The notes below the pieces were generated by a model. That model was given only the letters and a program-made list of their open reading frames with translations, was not told where the DNA came from and searched no databases. Both the position numbers and the translations under genes were made by a program. This document shows, one piece after another, positions 12,089-21,881 of a stretch of 64,000 nucleotides of DNA. Source of the stretch: Humulus lupulus (lineage: Eukaryota; Streptophyta; Magnoliopsida; Rosales; Cannabaceae); NCBI RefSeq assembly GCF_963169125.1, contig NC_084802.1, positions 30,013,107-30,077,106 of the forward strand, written 5' to 3'. Position 1 is the first letter of the stretch; each line of letters opens with the position of its first letter.

Positions 12089-13270
12089 CTAATCCAACTC
12101 CTCTTGCATTGCATGAATCCATGATTCATTTGTCAAAGCTTCCTTCACATTTTTAGGCTCAAAAGATGAAGTTAAACATGAAAATTGAACCGAATTTGCA
12201 TACCTTATTCGAGTAACTATGCTTTCTTCCATATTTCCATGAATGAGGTCAGTAGGGTATTTCTTTTTTACTCTGGAAGATGGTTCTTCCCGAATTGGAT
12301 CTGTGATGATGTTTGGTGTTTGATTTGTTTCATTCCCTGATGTAGAATCTAGAAAATCATTAGTTGTAGCTACAGAATCCGAAGTTGTTGCATCAGATGC
12401 AGATTCTGATAGCTCGATCAAATCTTCTGTCAGTGCAGGAGATTTTTCCAGCAAGTCTTCTATGTTGACTTCTGTAGAAAACTCAGAAAAATCCTTCAAA
12501 TCATCAACAACAACATTAACAGACTCCATTACATTTTGGATTCTCATGTTATACACACAATATGCCCTGTTGTTAATAGAATATCCAATAAAAACACCAA
12601 CATCACTTTTAGCATCAAAATTTCTAGTGTTTTCACGATCTCTTAGAATATAGCAAGCACAACCAAACACATGAAAATGACTTACATTGGGTTTCTTACC
12701 TTTGCAGATTTCATAAGGTGTCTTAAGAGTACCTAGGCAAAGAAACACTCTGTTTATGACATAACAAGCTGTGTTGATTGCTTCAGCCCATAATCGCTTG
12801 GAAAGATTTTTGCTATTTAACATCACCCTGGCCATCTCCTGCTAGGTGCGGTTCTTTCTTTCCACAACTCCATTTTGTTGAGGAGTTTTAGGAGCAGAAA
12901 ATTCATGAGAAATACATGTAGAATTACAAAACTCATCATAAACAACATTTTCAAATTCTTTCCCATGATCACTCCTAATTCAAACTATTTTGCTAATATT
13001 GCAGTCTTTTTCAACTTTTAGTTTCAAACAAAGAGATTTAAAAGCATCAAAAGTATCAGATTTTTCTCTTAAAAAATCAACCCATGTGAAACGAAAGAAA
13101 TCATCAACATAGACAAAAATATATCTCTTACCATTCAAACTTTCAACCTGAATTGGACCCATCAGATCCATGTGGAGTAATTCAAGAACCTTAGTGGTAT
13201 TGACATCAAAAATGCATTTGTGGGTAACTTTCAATTGCTTACCAAGCTGGCAAGGTTCACATTTACCCAC
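12089..13270 (-). pseudogene. Copia integrase
   Basis: Contains the zinc-binding end (GKCEPCQLGKQ), the core HMDLMGPIQVES and VDDFFRFTWVDFL around 13190-13080, then stops at about 12980 and 12842, then the C-terminal part (WAEAINTACYVINR, GCACYILRD, VFIGYS) at 12835-12089 in the same frame. Inactive because of the stops and a frameshift from protease near 13250. The acidic stretch after about 12530 is the usual variable linker to RT. Confidence 0.9.
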
Positions 13271-14118
13271 AGATTCTTTCCTAATTTAGGCAACCCTCGA
13301 ACAATCCCTGCATTTGACAACTTTTTCAATTTTTTGTAGTTTATGTGCCCAATTTTTTCATGCCATAGATCAGTGGTGTTATCTATGGCTGAGTGACACA
13401 TAAGAACAAGAGTGAGAGTGTAACAATTATCAGTAGATCTAAACCCTTGTAAAATACATTGTTTATCACTGTTGAGAACATAATAATGATCACTATCAAA
13501 ATTGACAATATACCCTTGATCACAGATTTGACTAACCCTAAGTAAATTAGCTTTTAGTCCTTCAGCTAACATCACATTTTTAAGCTTTGGTAAGCCTTCA
13601 AAATTCGGGATTCTCATCCCAATAACATTTCCTGCTAAACCATTTCCAAATGTCACTCCACCAAATTGCATAGGTTGAATATTGACAAGAAAGTCTCTGT
13701 TACCTGTCATGTGTCTAGAACAACCACTGTCAAAATATCACATTTGAGAAGCAGCAGTTTTAAAGCAAGAAAAACCAGCAAGACATTTTTCATTCTTTAT
13801 TCATATTTGTTTTGGTGAAAAATGTTTATTTTTCTTTTTATTGGTTTTTCCAAAATAATTGGACCTGAACATATTGTGCAAAATAAAGCATTTAGGTCGA
13901 ATGTGACCTCTTACACCACAAAAATGACAAATGGGAACAAATTTTTTGGATTGTTCACGAAATTTGTCATCCTTACCTGACCGCTTCTCCTTTGTAGGTG
14001 CAGAAGACCTACTTGCAGTATCAGACACCTGTAATGTTAGATCGGAACATCCAGGACGAATCTTCTTAGATTTAACAAATTTTGTGTCTATTTTATTTTG
14101 AGATTCAACAAATCCCAT
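13231..14118 (-). pseudogene. Copia second zinc knuckle, protease and GAG-pre-integrase
   Basis: Starts with a CCHC knuckle CHFCGVRGHIRPKC (about 13930-13889), then a stop at 13801, then the aspartic protease active site FDSGCSRHMTG (about 13735-13703) and the pre-integrase block LWHEKIGHINYKKLKKLS (about 13370). Both halves share one frame. A frameshift near 13250 separates it from integrase. Confidence 0.85.
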
Positions 14119-14245
14119 CCCAGCATGACTTCTTTGCCATGTGTTATGAATTTCTTAAAAAATAGACAAACCTGGATTTAACATATTAACATTTCTTTTC
14201 AGATTTTCAAGTTCTTTTGTTAAATAGTTAATTTCAGTCCTTTTT

Positions 14246-15529
14246 TTAACACAATTTAGATTCACAACTTTTGTTTTTCATCTCAAGTTCTTTGATGTAA
14301 TGAGACAAATTTTTATTAATTTTTATCAATGAACGATTTTCAGCATAAACTTGTACCCACTTACCATACACTACCTTGTAAGATTCAACCAATGAATCCT
14401 CATTGATTTCTGACTCATCAATTTCTGAGACTACACCATCAATATTGCTTTCAGTGATAGTGTTGTTCAAACACACAAGTTTTTCCTAAAAAACACTTGA
14501 CAAAACAGAGGTTAAAGCAACATTTCCCTCATCTTCTTCACTGCTTTCGGTCTCATCATCACTCCAAGTGACATTTAGCCCTTTTTTGTTCTTTTTTAAC
14601 GTATTGGCACATTCTGATTGAATATGACCAAAACCTTCACACTCTCTGCATTGGATTCCCTTTTTGTTAGTAGAACCAAAAAATGTAGAAGATGTGTTAC
14701 CTTTAGGGAATTTTGACATATTCTTTTTGTTGCTATCCTTTTTCATGAATTTTTGGAAATTCCTTGTCAACGAGACCATTTCTTCATCCTCTTCATTATC
14801 AGAAAAATTTCCAGAAGCTTTAAAAGCAATACCTTTATTTTTCTCATCTGAGGATTTCGGCTTATCTTTTTGCTTGATCTGTTGGTTTAGTTCAAACGTT
14901 CTCAAAGAGCTCATTATCTCTTCAACCTTCATTTTGCCAAAATCCTTGGCTTTTTCCATTGCCAGAAGCTTTGTGTAAAATCTATCTGGAAGTACATGAA
15001 CTATTTTTTGAACTAAAACAGATTCATCAAGTTTCTCACCAAAAGCAAAAAACTCGTTAGCAATGTCAAACAATTTTTCATAAAACTCAGATAAAGTTTC
15101 AGATTCTAACATTCTCAATTCATCAAATTTAGTTTGTAACATGGTAAAATGTGATCTTTTGACATCAGCAGTCCCTTCAAATTGAGTTTGAAGGATTTTC
15201 CAAGCCTCTTTTGCAGACTCACAAGAAGAAATCAATTTTATAAATCCTTCACAAACTCCATTAAAGATCGCATGCAAAGCCTTATTATTGTAACAAGATA
15301 ATTTTTCATCTTCAGTAGACTACTCGAGTTTAGACTTTACCTTAGTATTACCTTCTTTGTCTTTATCAGTTGGTGGAGTCCATCCAGATAGTATAGATCT
15401 CCAAGCCCTTTCATCTTGTGACTTGATATACGCCCTCATTATGACTTTCCAATAAGGATAGTTAGTATCATTCAATAGAAGAGGTCTAGTTATGGAACTT
15501 CCTTCTGCAAGGAAAGACATCTTACACAA
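14246..15529 (-). pseudogene. Copia Gag
   Basis: Starts MCKMSFLAEGSS at 15529 and runs in one frame to about 14246, broken by TAG at 15322-15320 and a stop at 14488-14486. Domains: the N-terminal DUF4219/UBN2-type capsid region (YPYWKVIMRAYI; KEAWKILQTQFEG; MLQTKFDELRM) and a knuckle CRECEGFGHIQSEC near 14660, followed by an acidic tail. Long for a copia Gag, as in SIRE elements. A frameshift between 14246 and 14118 disconnects it from protease. Confidence 0.9.
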
Positions 15530-15583
15530 AACAAATTAAACGAAAAAATAACCACAAGATCTCACTAAGAGTTTAGTGAACTA

Positions 15584-15594
15584 CTCTGATACCA
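15584..15594 (-). promoter_or_regulatory. Copia primer-binding site
   Basis: On the minus strand reads TGGTATCAGAG, complementary to the 3' end of initiator-Met tRNA, two bases inside the LTR end (TTTCA at 15597). It fixes the element's orientation and the LTR boundary. Confidence 0.9.
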
Positions 15595-15596
15595 AA

Positions 15597-16440
15597 TGAA
15601 ATTTCGTATTTTAATGTTACCAACTTTATATTTAATTAAATGCAGAATAAAATGTTGGTACTGGAATAGATATTCTGTAGCTACAGACAGAGATTCTGTA
15701 ACTACAAAAATACACAACAGAACGATAAAACAGAAAAATTTTAAAAAAAACAGAGAGTTTTTTTACGTGGTGTCAATATCCTTTCGGATATTACTAGTCC
15801 ACGAGGCCACGCCCAGAGATAAGATCCATTAATAAAGTTTCTCAAAAATACAAAGTATTTGACTTAAGCAAAGATTAGACTCCCTCTAATTTTAAGTCGC
15901 AAGGTTGATGTATTTCCACTTGATGAATGAACCTTGCTGAAACTTCAAGAACTCGAACTCCCTTCAATTTACTTGAAGAGTGCTTGCTTCCTCCCGAGGC
16001 AAGACTAGGACGAACCTTCTCCCAAAGGTTTGCTCTTTGTTGAATTGTTTCAATACACAAAACACATACAAAGACACAAAATAACAGAGGTATAGTCGAA
16101 CCACTAACCTCTACAAAATAAACATTATTTTTCTAAAAATGTAAAATGAGTTTAGAAATAGAAAAAAGAGTTAACCTAGACAAGGCTGCTATGGTAAGTA
16201 TTTATACACAAATATACTCACATAAGACAGCCTTTACTAGGTCTGAACGCACATGGCTCACTAAGAAATGTTTCCTTAAATAATCAATCAATTACATTGA
16301 ATCATTCGAGATCTAAGGAAATAGACAGACTGTCCATAGCAACAGATCAGTCCGTATCTGAGCTGACATTGCAAGATCTTATCTTCGGTTTTAATGAGGA
16401 TCAATCCGATCCTATCTGTTGAAATCTGGTCATAAGAATC
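15597..16440 (-). repeat. Copia 5' LTR (outer limit uncertain)
   Basis: Begins on the plus strand at TGAAATTTCG (the LTR's CA end in the element's sense). A minus-strand TATA box (TATAAATA, 16208-16201) gives U3 to its right. The outer end lies somewhere between about 16440 and 16760. From 16032 onward the sequence also occurs at 36112. Confidence 0.7.
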
Positions 16441-17681
16441 AAGTTGTCAAATAAAATCAACCATATATAAAATAAATCAACATTTATTATTTGATTCATA
16501 TGTTAAAAGCTAAGTATATTGTCAAACCTTCTATAAATAGAATAGATTGATATAATCAGCTTTTTATATAATCATAACATAAATGTGAACAGAATAAAAA
16601 TGAAATGATCTTCTATTGAATGCCGAGATTACAAGAAATAAATCAAAAAATATTTGTCAAATATAATTTTCCAAAAATGGAATTTACAAGTACCCTAGGC
16701 TAAATTGAGGCATTTTATATCTCTTTCCAAAAGAATTAAATATGTCATTTTCTATTTTTAGTCATCATTTTTTGTCCAAGGTTGTTGTTTGTAATCCTTT
16801 TTTGGCCTCTTCATACAGAAGGCCAATAAAATGTGATTCAATAGCCTCGGGCCAAGAAGCATGATCGTCAATGTCTACATTCTTCGCTTCCATCTATTCA
16901 TAATTTTAACTATTACAATCTATATCTTCATAAATAATGCTTCTTTTAAATTTATTAGCCCAAGTTTTCAAAATCAGACATTTAAATCAAAGAATTCAAG
17001 AAATGTGAAGAAAGTAGAGCGAGGGAGAAATAGAGCTCACCTCAGATGATACAAATTGAGAGCAGAGGGACTACAATGGTATGATGGTGGTGTGGTTGGC
17101 TACTACTTCAAATAGAAGATAAAAGAAAGCAAGCAAAACTTTTAGATTAGTATTCATCAATCAGTCAAACAAAAAAAATATGTCTAACAACAGTAATTGA
17201 AGTAACATCATTATATTACAAGAAAGTATTACAAAGGAAGCCAAAGTCAATACAAACATAATCTATACTCTAAATAATTATATATATATTTAAAAATTCC
17301 CTAAGGGTATCAATTGAGTGTATATTAAAAGCAACAAAATAGCCCATGAATAGCACGCACAAAAATGGACAGAGAAATAACTCTGTCATTCATGAACCTT
17401 TATTGTTTGGGCATTGGAAATATATAATACAATATATATATATATTAATATAAGTTAAATATATATCAAATCAGTACAGTAAAAATTATAAACTTTGTAA
17501 CCGTTGTACTTAATATATTTATATGTATATGCACACTATATGTTTATATTAAAGATGATTCAAATCAAACCATTATATGGACCTAAATGAAAGAAAATGA
17601 TGATGCGTCTTTATGTTCTCTGTTTGGTTCTACATGTAAAGAAAGAAGTTCAAACCATATGATAAGGAATATAGCCACTTA
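16032..17681 (+). repeat. 1.65-kb direct repeat, copy 1 (left flank of viral insert)
   Basis: Near-identical (a few percent divergence by eye) to 36112-37751 plus 41415-41423. Contains part of the copia LTR, a small Myb/SANT-like coding fragment and AT-rich upstream DNA. Both copies end after the shared GCCACTTAG; the right copy continues into different DNA. Confidence 0.85.
16765..16893 (-). pseudogene. Myb/SANT-like first coding exon fragment, copy 1
   Basis: Minus-strand ATG at 16893 opens 42 codons (MEAKNVDIDDHASWPEAIES, then HFIGLLYEEAKKGLQ) ending at TGA 16767-16765. The spacing W...F..LL.EEAKKG resembles the start of Myb/SANT-like domains found in plant DNA-binding proteins and PIF/Harbinger partners. 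A donor-like GAG|GTGAGC at about 17041 and ATAG just before the ATG suggest a 5' UTR intron. Truncated within the domain. A similarity call on 42 residues is weak. Confidence 0.35.
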
Positions 17682-18264
17682 GACTCACTTCTTTTCTTTT
17701 TAAATCTTATTCTCTAAACTCAGAGAAACCTCTAAGTCTTGAAAACCATCAAACTTAGCTTTCTCTTCTATTATATAATATTTTATAAGTTTATTAATAG
17801 AATGGGTTACCATTGCTAAAACACCTTGCGATAGTAGAAGGGGACAGTGAATCTTTTTCATAAATTCCAAGTTTTCTCAAAGATCTTCAATCGGGTATTT
17901 AAATTATTTCAAAAGGATAAAAGCATTGGTTATTTCATATGATAGGATTTGGGCATTGCTTCATTAAACTTGTTTATGCCATTGATAGGCTGGTTAAAAA
18001 GTTGTGTTGAAGTTCACCCTAGGTATGAATATGCATAGACACGTCACCTTTTATATGAGAAAATAATAAATTTACATGATAAGAAGATTTTTCAGGAGAA
18101 TTGCAGTTTTAGTAAAAATATTCCATCTACACTCTACTATCATATGAATATAAATTTTATTCTCAAAACCCAAGTCTTTTTCATATCTATAAAAACAACT
18201 ATTTTTATAATCAATTATAAACTATATATAAGAAGTTCTTATAAACTAAAAATATCAAGAATAT
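17682..18264 (+). other. Left part of viral insert, noncoding
   Basis: AT-rich sequence between the direct repeat and the 97-codon ORF. No coding potential seen. Taken as viral because of its position and its continuity with 18265 onward; the exact left junction is defined only by where the direct repeat ends. Confidence 0.4.
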
Positions 18265-18558
18265 ATGAACGTATCTAGAGACATAGAAAAATATACCAAT
18301 AAACTCTGTCAACTCAGTATAGATAGTAATAATATAGATATATTAATAAATGAACTAAAAGAAAGTTTAGATAATCAGTTTGATAATTTATCACAAAATA
18401 TAGTAAATGCTTTTGATGAACATCATATACAGTTATTAAACGAAGAATATAATATTAGCTATAAATTTATATCTCGCCAAATAACTTTATTAGAAAGTAT
18501 TAAAAGTGACATTTTCAAAAATAGAAATCAGACAGTCATAAATATTACTGATTATTAG
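18265..18558 (+). CDS. 97-codon AT-rich ORF of the viral insert, unrecognised
   Basis: Intact ORF from ATG at 18265 to TAG. The product is Asn/Ile-rich and largely helical by eye (NKLCQLSIDSNNIDILINEL...), with no motif I recognise. Base composition and codon use match the viral ORFs at 31640-36100. It lies upstream of the repeat array and of the primer site at 31539. In a circular genome that is the position after the polyprotein, so it could be a downstream accessory ORF or part of a rearranged copy. Function unknown. Confidence 0.45.
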   Translation: MNVSRDIEKYTNKLCQLSIDSNNIDILINELKESLDNQFDNLSQNIVNAFDEHHIQLLNEEYNISYKFISRQITLLESIKSDIFKNRNQTVINITDY

Positions 18559-18727
18559 CCTACAATAACTAACCTCTGATATATATATATATATAACGTA
18601 TTCATCTACTAACATTATATTATAACATAACATTTATTATAGCCTACTATATTTGACATTTGTAACTATATTTATTTGATTAATCTACTAACATAATATA
18701 ATAACATAACATTTATTGCAAGCCTAC
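18559..18727 (+). repeat. Tandem repeat of the viral intergenic region, left part
   Basis: Units start CCTAC at 18559, 18643 and 18723 and share blocks such as CATATTTGACATTTGTAA and TATAACATAACATTTATT. The array resumes after T2 at 31311 and 31432. Unit length is about 80-120 bp. Confidence 0.75.
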
Positions 18728-19848
18728 TGTAGACGCTCAATTTTCACCTAAGGTCTGGCCTGGCCTTGCGTGGGTACCGCCTAAGTCTCAAGGGTCTCAT
18801 GACGCGCAACCATCAGTGACCCGCATCTAAGTGCCCACGCGAGGCTCCGTCTCGCGTCCTTATGTGCGCACCCGTCTGCCTACGCGAAGCCCCACCTCGC
18901 GTCCTTGTGCGCGCACCCGAGTGCCCCCGTGAGCCCTCGCCTTGCCATAGGCCGAAGTGACCAAGTGTCCCCGCCTCGCCAAATAAGGCCTCGCTAAGAG
19001 GGGCCTCGCCACGCATGGCCTCGCCAAGAAGGGCCTCGCCACGCATGGCCTCGCCAAGAGGGGCCTCTCCAAGTTTGGCCTCGCACGACCTCGCCAAGAA
19101 GGGCCTCACCACGCATGGCCTCGCCAAGAGGGGCCTCACCACGCATGGCCTCGCCAAGAAGGGCCTCGCCACGCATCCTTAGACGTCCGCCAAGGCCACA
19201 TGCCTATCGCCCAGACTCGTGAGTGACCTTGGGAGACTTCAGGCATCTCATGCCAAGGACACAAGATCTCCACCTCACACCAAAGGTCCCATTCCTTACA
19301 CCCTGAGACCCCTATGCCTAAGGGCCACAGTACGAGTCGAATGGGACATGCTTGTACGACCTAGTACTGAGTACGGATACCAGTGCCAGTGAGATTGCTG
19401 GAGTAAGAGTCATGGTCCGTACGTCTACGGCCATAGGTCAGAGCCGACACCACTACCTCCTGCGCCACTACGCCTGCCACCACACATCAGACATGGGTAC
19501 AGACAAGTAGTGGAGACATCCTCCTGACACCTGCTCCTGTACGGGATGTACGACCACAACCTCTGAAGCCACTCCCTTGACACAGTACATATGTACCACT
19601 TGGTCTCCTGGACCACTATGTACCTAAGGCCATTAGAGCCTGCTATAAAATGAACTCTCAGACCACTTGAAAGGGGGTTGGAAATTTTACGGAGCAGAGG
19701 CTTAAGTGTGAATGAAAGACTGAATTCTCCATTATTATTCTATCATTGTTCTTGAGTTATTATTCAAATTTTTACAGCTTTCCGACTAGTGATCTTGATT
19801 TGATAATTTTTCCAACTCAACTTAGTTGACGAGTTCTCACCGTCAACA
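18728..19848 (+). repeat. T2 5' LTR
   Basis: 1121 bp. TATA box TATAAAA at 19644-19650. U3 contains a GC-rich 30-bp minisatellite at about 18969-19178 (six to seven units). Shorter than the 3' LTR by 170 bp because of fewer units. Confidence 0.95.
18969..19178 (+). repeat. U3 minisatellite, 5' LTR
   Basis: Roughly 30-bp units built on CTCGCCAAGAAGGGC and CTCGCCACGCATGGC, with a variant unit containing CAAGTTTGGC. Reads as open frames of repeating Ala-Arg-Pro on the minus strand, which I regard as non-genic. Confidence 0.9.
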
Positions 19849-19849
19849 G

Positions 19850-19868
19850 TTTGGCGCCGTCTGTGGGA
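19850..19868 (+). promoter_or_regulatory. T2 primer-binding site
   Basis: TGGCGCCGTCTGTGGGAAC begins three bases after the LTR end at 19848. TGG start fits the CCA end of a tRNA, and the same motif is common in plant Tat elements. I do not assign the tRNA. Confidence 0.75.
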
Positions 19869-19916
19869 ACGTTAGTTTCAAGCTACTATTCCACCATTGT
19901 TTCCGGCAAGAAGAAG

Positions 19917-21815
19917 ATGCCAAGATGCTTAAACCGACTGAGGGATCCACGGGAGGTAGAGGTTCACCTGAACGGATTCCAGCTGAAGGCCTCCATGAAG
20001 GACGCTCCTCCACCCAGAGACATGGAGCCCCCAAAAGACCCTGAGGTTCATGGAGGTGATAGGGTGGCCTCATCACTAGCCGCTCCACCTGGAGGAAGTC
20101 CTCCAAGAGCACCACTGGTAAACGCTGACGAGTTCCCTCCCCCAAAACCACCGCAGGCACCGAACTCCGGCCGGCAAGACCCGGGCCCTTCTGCCCGTAG
20201 GCATGATAAGCACCCCCGGGTCCACTCCGTGAGCTCGAGTTCGAAATCCCGGTTTTACGAGGAGGAAATACATGAGCTCCACCGTAAGAACCAAAGGTTG
20301 GAAACCACCTTGGAAAACATGCAAGAGGTCCTGAACGGCCTGCTGCAGGGTAAGTCAAGCGTAACCTTGCCTAAGAGGAAGGAGAAGGGCAAGGATGGGG
20401 TAGAGACCACTGTACCGGTAGATGATGGGAGAACCCGACATTCAACCAGTAACACCCCCCGAGCAAAGCAACGTGATCACCCTGAACCGCGTAAGCAGGC
20501 CCAGAAGCCAGCGCCGAGGACCAACGCTACCCCTCGCAATGAGGACGAGGTCACCTCTAAAAGGGCACCCTCAGACTTGTGGGAGGAGCTCAATAAGAAG
20601 AGGGCGGGCAAAGGGACCACGCCCCCTGTGGCACCTCGAGAAGGCAAGGGAAAGGCGGATCTTAGCCCGTCCGCTTTGAGGGACACTCTCAGCAAGAGGA
20701 GGCAGGACCTAGACACGGAGATGAGGAGCCTGCGGAGCAAGATCGTCACCGCGTCAGGCGGCCAAGCCTTTGAGGAGGACTTCGACCATGAGTCACCCTT
20801 TGTGAGAGAAATTCAGGCAATCCGACTCCCTGCCAATTTTAAGGAGCCCAATATGACCCTTTACGAAGGGAACACGGATCCGAAATACCACCTGGATGCG
20901 TTTAATGATCTGATGAAACTGAGGGGGATCGGAAGTGGTGCCAGGTGCCATTGCTTCGCTGTTACCCTGAAAGGACCCGCCTACAAATGGTTCAAAAGAC
21001 TAAGGCTGGGGTCCATCAGGTCATGGCAGCAGTTTTCTGACGAATTCCTCCAACAACACCATGCCGTGCGGGACTACACGATGCCAGGTACCGGCCTGGC
21101 CAACGTGAAGCAAGGGGAGAATGAAAGCCTGAAGAGCTACATTCACCGGTTCAATATGGAGGCCGCAAAAGTGGGGAGCCTAACGCGCCGAGAGTTAAAA
21201 ATGGCCATTACCGCTGGAGTGCTCCCAAGAAGCAAGTTGTGGGACAACATGTTGAAGAGGGAAGTCACCGACTTAGATGACTTCTATGAGAGAGCGCAGA
21301 AGTACATCCGTGTGGAGGATGGCCACGCCAACCTAAAGGCGGGAAAGGAGGAGCCCCACGCAAAGCCCCCAACTAACGACGGATCGAATGTAGCGAAGAA
21401 GAAAAGAACGTACGATGGGCCAAGAGATGACCAGCAGAGGAAAACCAAACGAGGGGGTGATCATAGGAAAATGGCTTATACTTACTATACGAACCTCACA
21501 GATACCAGGGAGCATATTTACATCACCAACGAAGATCGAGTGCCCTTCAAAAAGCCCCCACCAATGAGAAAGGATCGTTCCAAAAGGGACCCCAGTAGAT
21601 ACTTCCAATACCACAAAGACATCGGACACACCACGGCAGAGTGTATTCATCTGAAGGAGGAAATTGAGGAGCTCATCCGTCGGGGACACTTAGGCCGCTA
21701 TGTCAGGAGAGAAAGGCAAAGGCCAGAGGACGAGCCCGCAGCACCCCAGGCTCAAGAGCGAGCCCCAGAAATACAGGGGGAGGTCCGAACCATTTTTGGA
21801 GGTCCAGGATTTTGA
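19917..21815 (+). CDS. T2 Gag
   Basis: Open reading frame of 633 codons from the first ATG after the primer site (MPRCLNRLRDPREVEV) to TGA at 21813. N-terminal part is Pro/Lys-rich; a coiled coil lies at about 20275-20345 (LHRKNQRLETTLENMQEVL). The retrotransposon Gag domain (about 20830-21310) has NMTLYEGNTDPKYHLDAF and the YKWFKRL and FSDEFLQQH blocks. The zinc-knuckle position reads YFQYHKDIGHTTAEC (21600-21644): the first Cys of the knuckle is replaced by Phe. T3 keeps that Cys. Gag and pol share one frame, so the TGA at 21813-21815 is either a mutation or a read-through point. Confidence 0.9.
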   Translation: MPRCLNRLRDPREVEVHLNGFQLKASMKDAPPPRDMEPPKDPEVHGGDRVASSLAAPPGGSPPRAPLVNADEFPPPKPPQAPNSGRQDPGPSARRHDKHPRVHSVSSSSKSRFYEEEIHELHRKNQRLETTLENMQEVLNGLLQGKSSVTLPKRKEKGKDGVETTVPVDDGRTRHSTSNTPRAKQRDHPEPRKQAQKPAPRTNATPRNEDEVTSKRAPSDLWEELNKKRAGKGTTPPVAPREGKGKADLSPSALRDTLSKRRQDLDTEMRSLRSKIVTASGGQAFEEDFDHESPFVREIQAIRLPANFKEPNMTLYEGNTDPKYHLDAFNDLMKLRGIGSGARCHCFAVTLKGPAYKWFKRLRLGSIRSWQQFSDEFLQQHHAVRDYTMPGTGLANVKQGENESLKSYIHRFNMEAAKVGSLTRRELKMAITAGVLPRSKLWDNMLKREVTDLDDFYERAQKYIRVEDGHANLKAGKEEPHAKPPTNDGSNVAKKKRTYDGPRDDQQRKTKRGGDHRKMAYTYYTNLTDTREHIYITNEDRVPFKKPPPMRKDRSKRDPSRYFQYHKDIGHTTAECIHLKEEIEELIRRGHLGRYVRRERQRPEDEPAAPQAQERAPEIQGEVRTIFGGPGF

Positions 21816-21881
21816 GGAAAGTCTAGGAAGGGGCGAGATAGATATGCAAGAGAGGCTCGGCGAAGTCTGCCTCCCTGCGTC

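Larger units (their letters stand above)
10635..16440 (-). mobile_element. SIRE/Maximus-like Ty1/copia element, broken, 3' LTR missing
   Basis: Minus-strand order is LTR (from 15597 rightward), primer site, gag, protease, integrase, RT, RNase H, the copia order. The Gag zinc knuckle with the QCRECEGFGHIQSEC pattern and the long Gag with a second knuckle are typical of the SIRE lineage. Several stops and at least three frameshifts inactivate it. The LTR's outer limit is uncertain; the right end given here is a minimum. Confidence 0.85.

Noticed and set aside
18813..19176. Minus-strand ORFs of repeating Ala-Arg-Pro peptides in T2 LTRs (also 30151-30734)
   Set aside because: They are translations of the 30-bp minisatellite, open in several frames on both strands because the unit length is a multiple of three and lacks stops.
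18969..19178. CRISPR-like array of 30-bp repeats
   Set aside because: Units are head-to-tail without unique spacers, lie inside an LTR and occur in both LTRs; a plant minisatellite.
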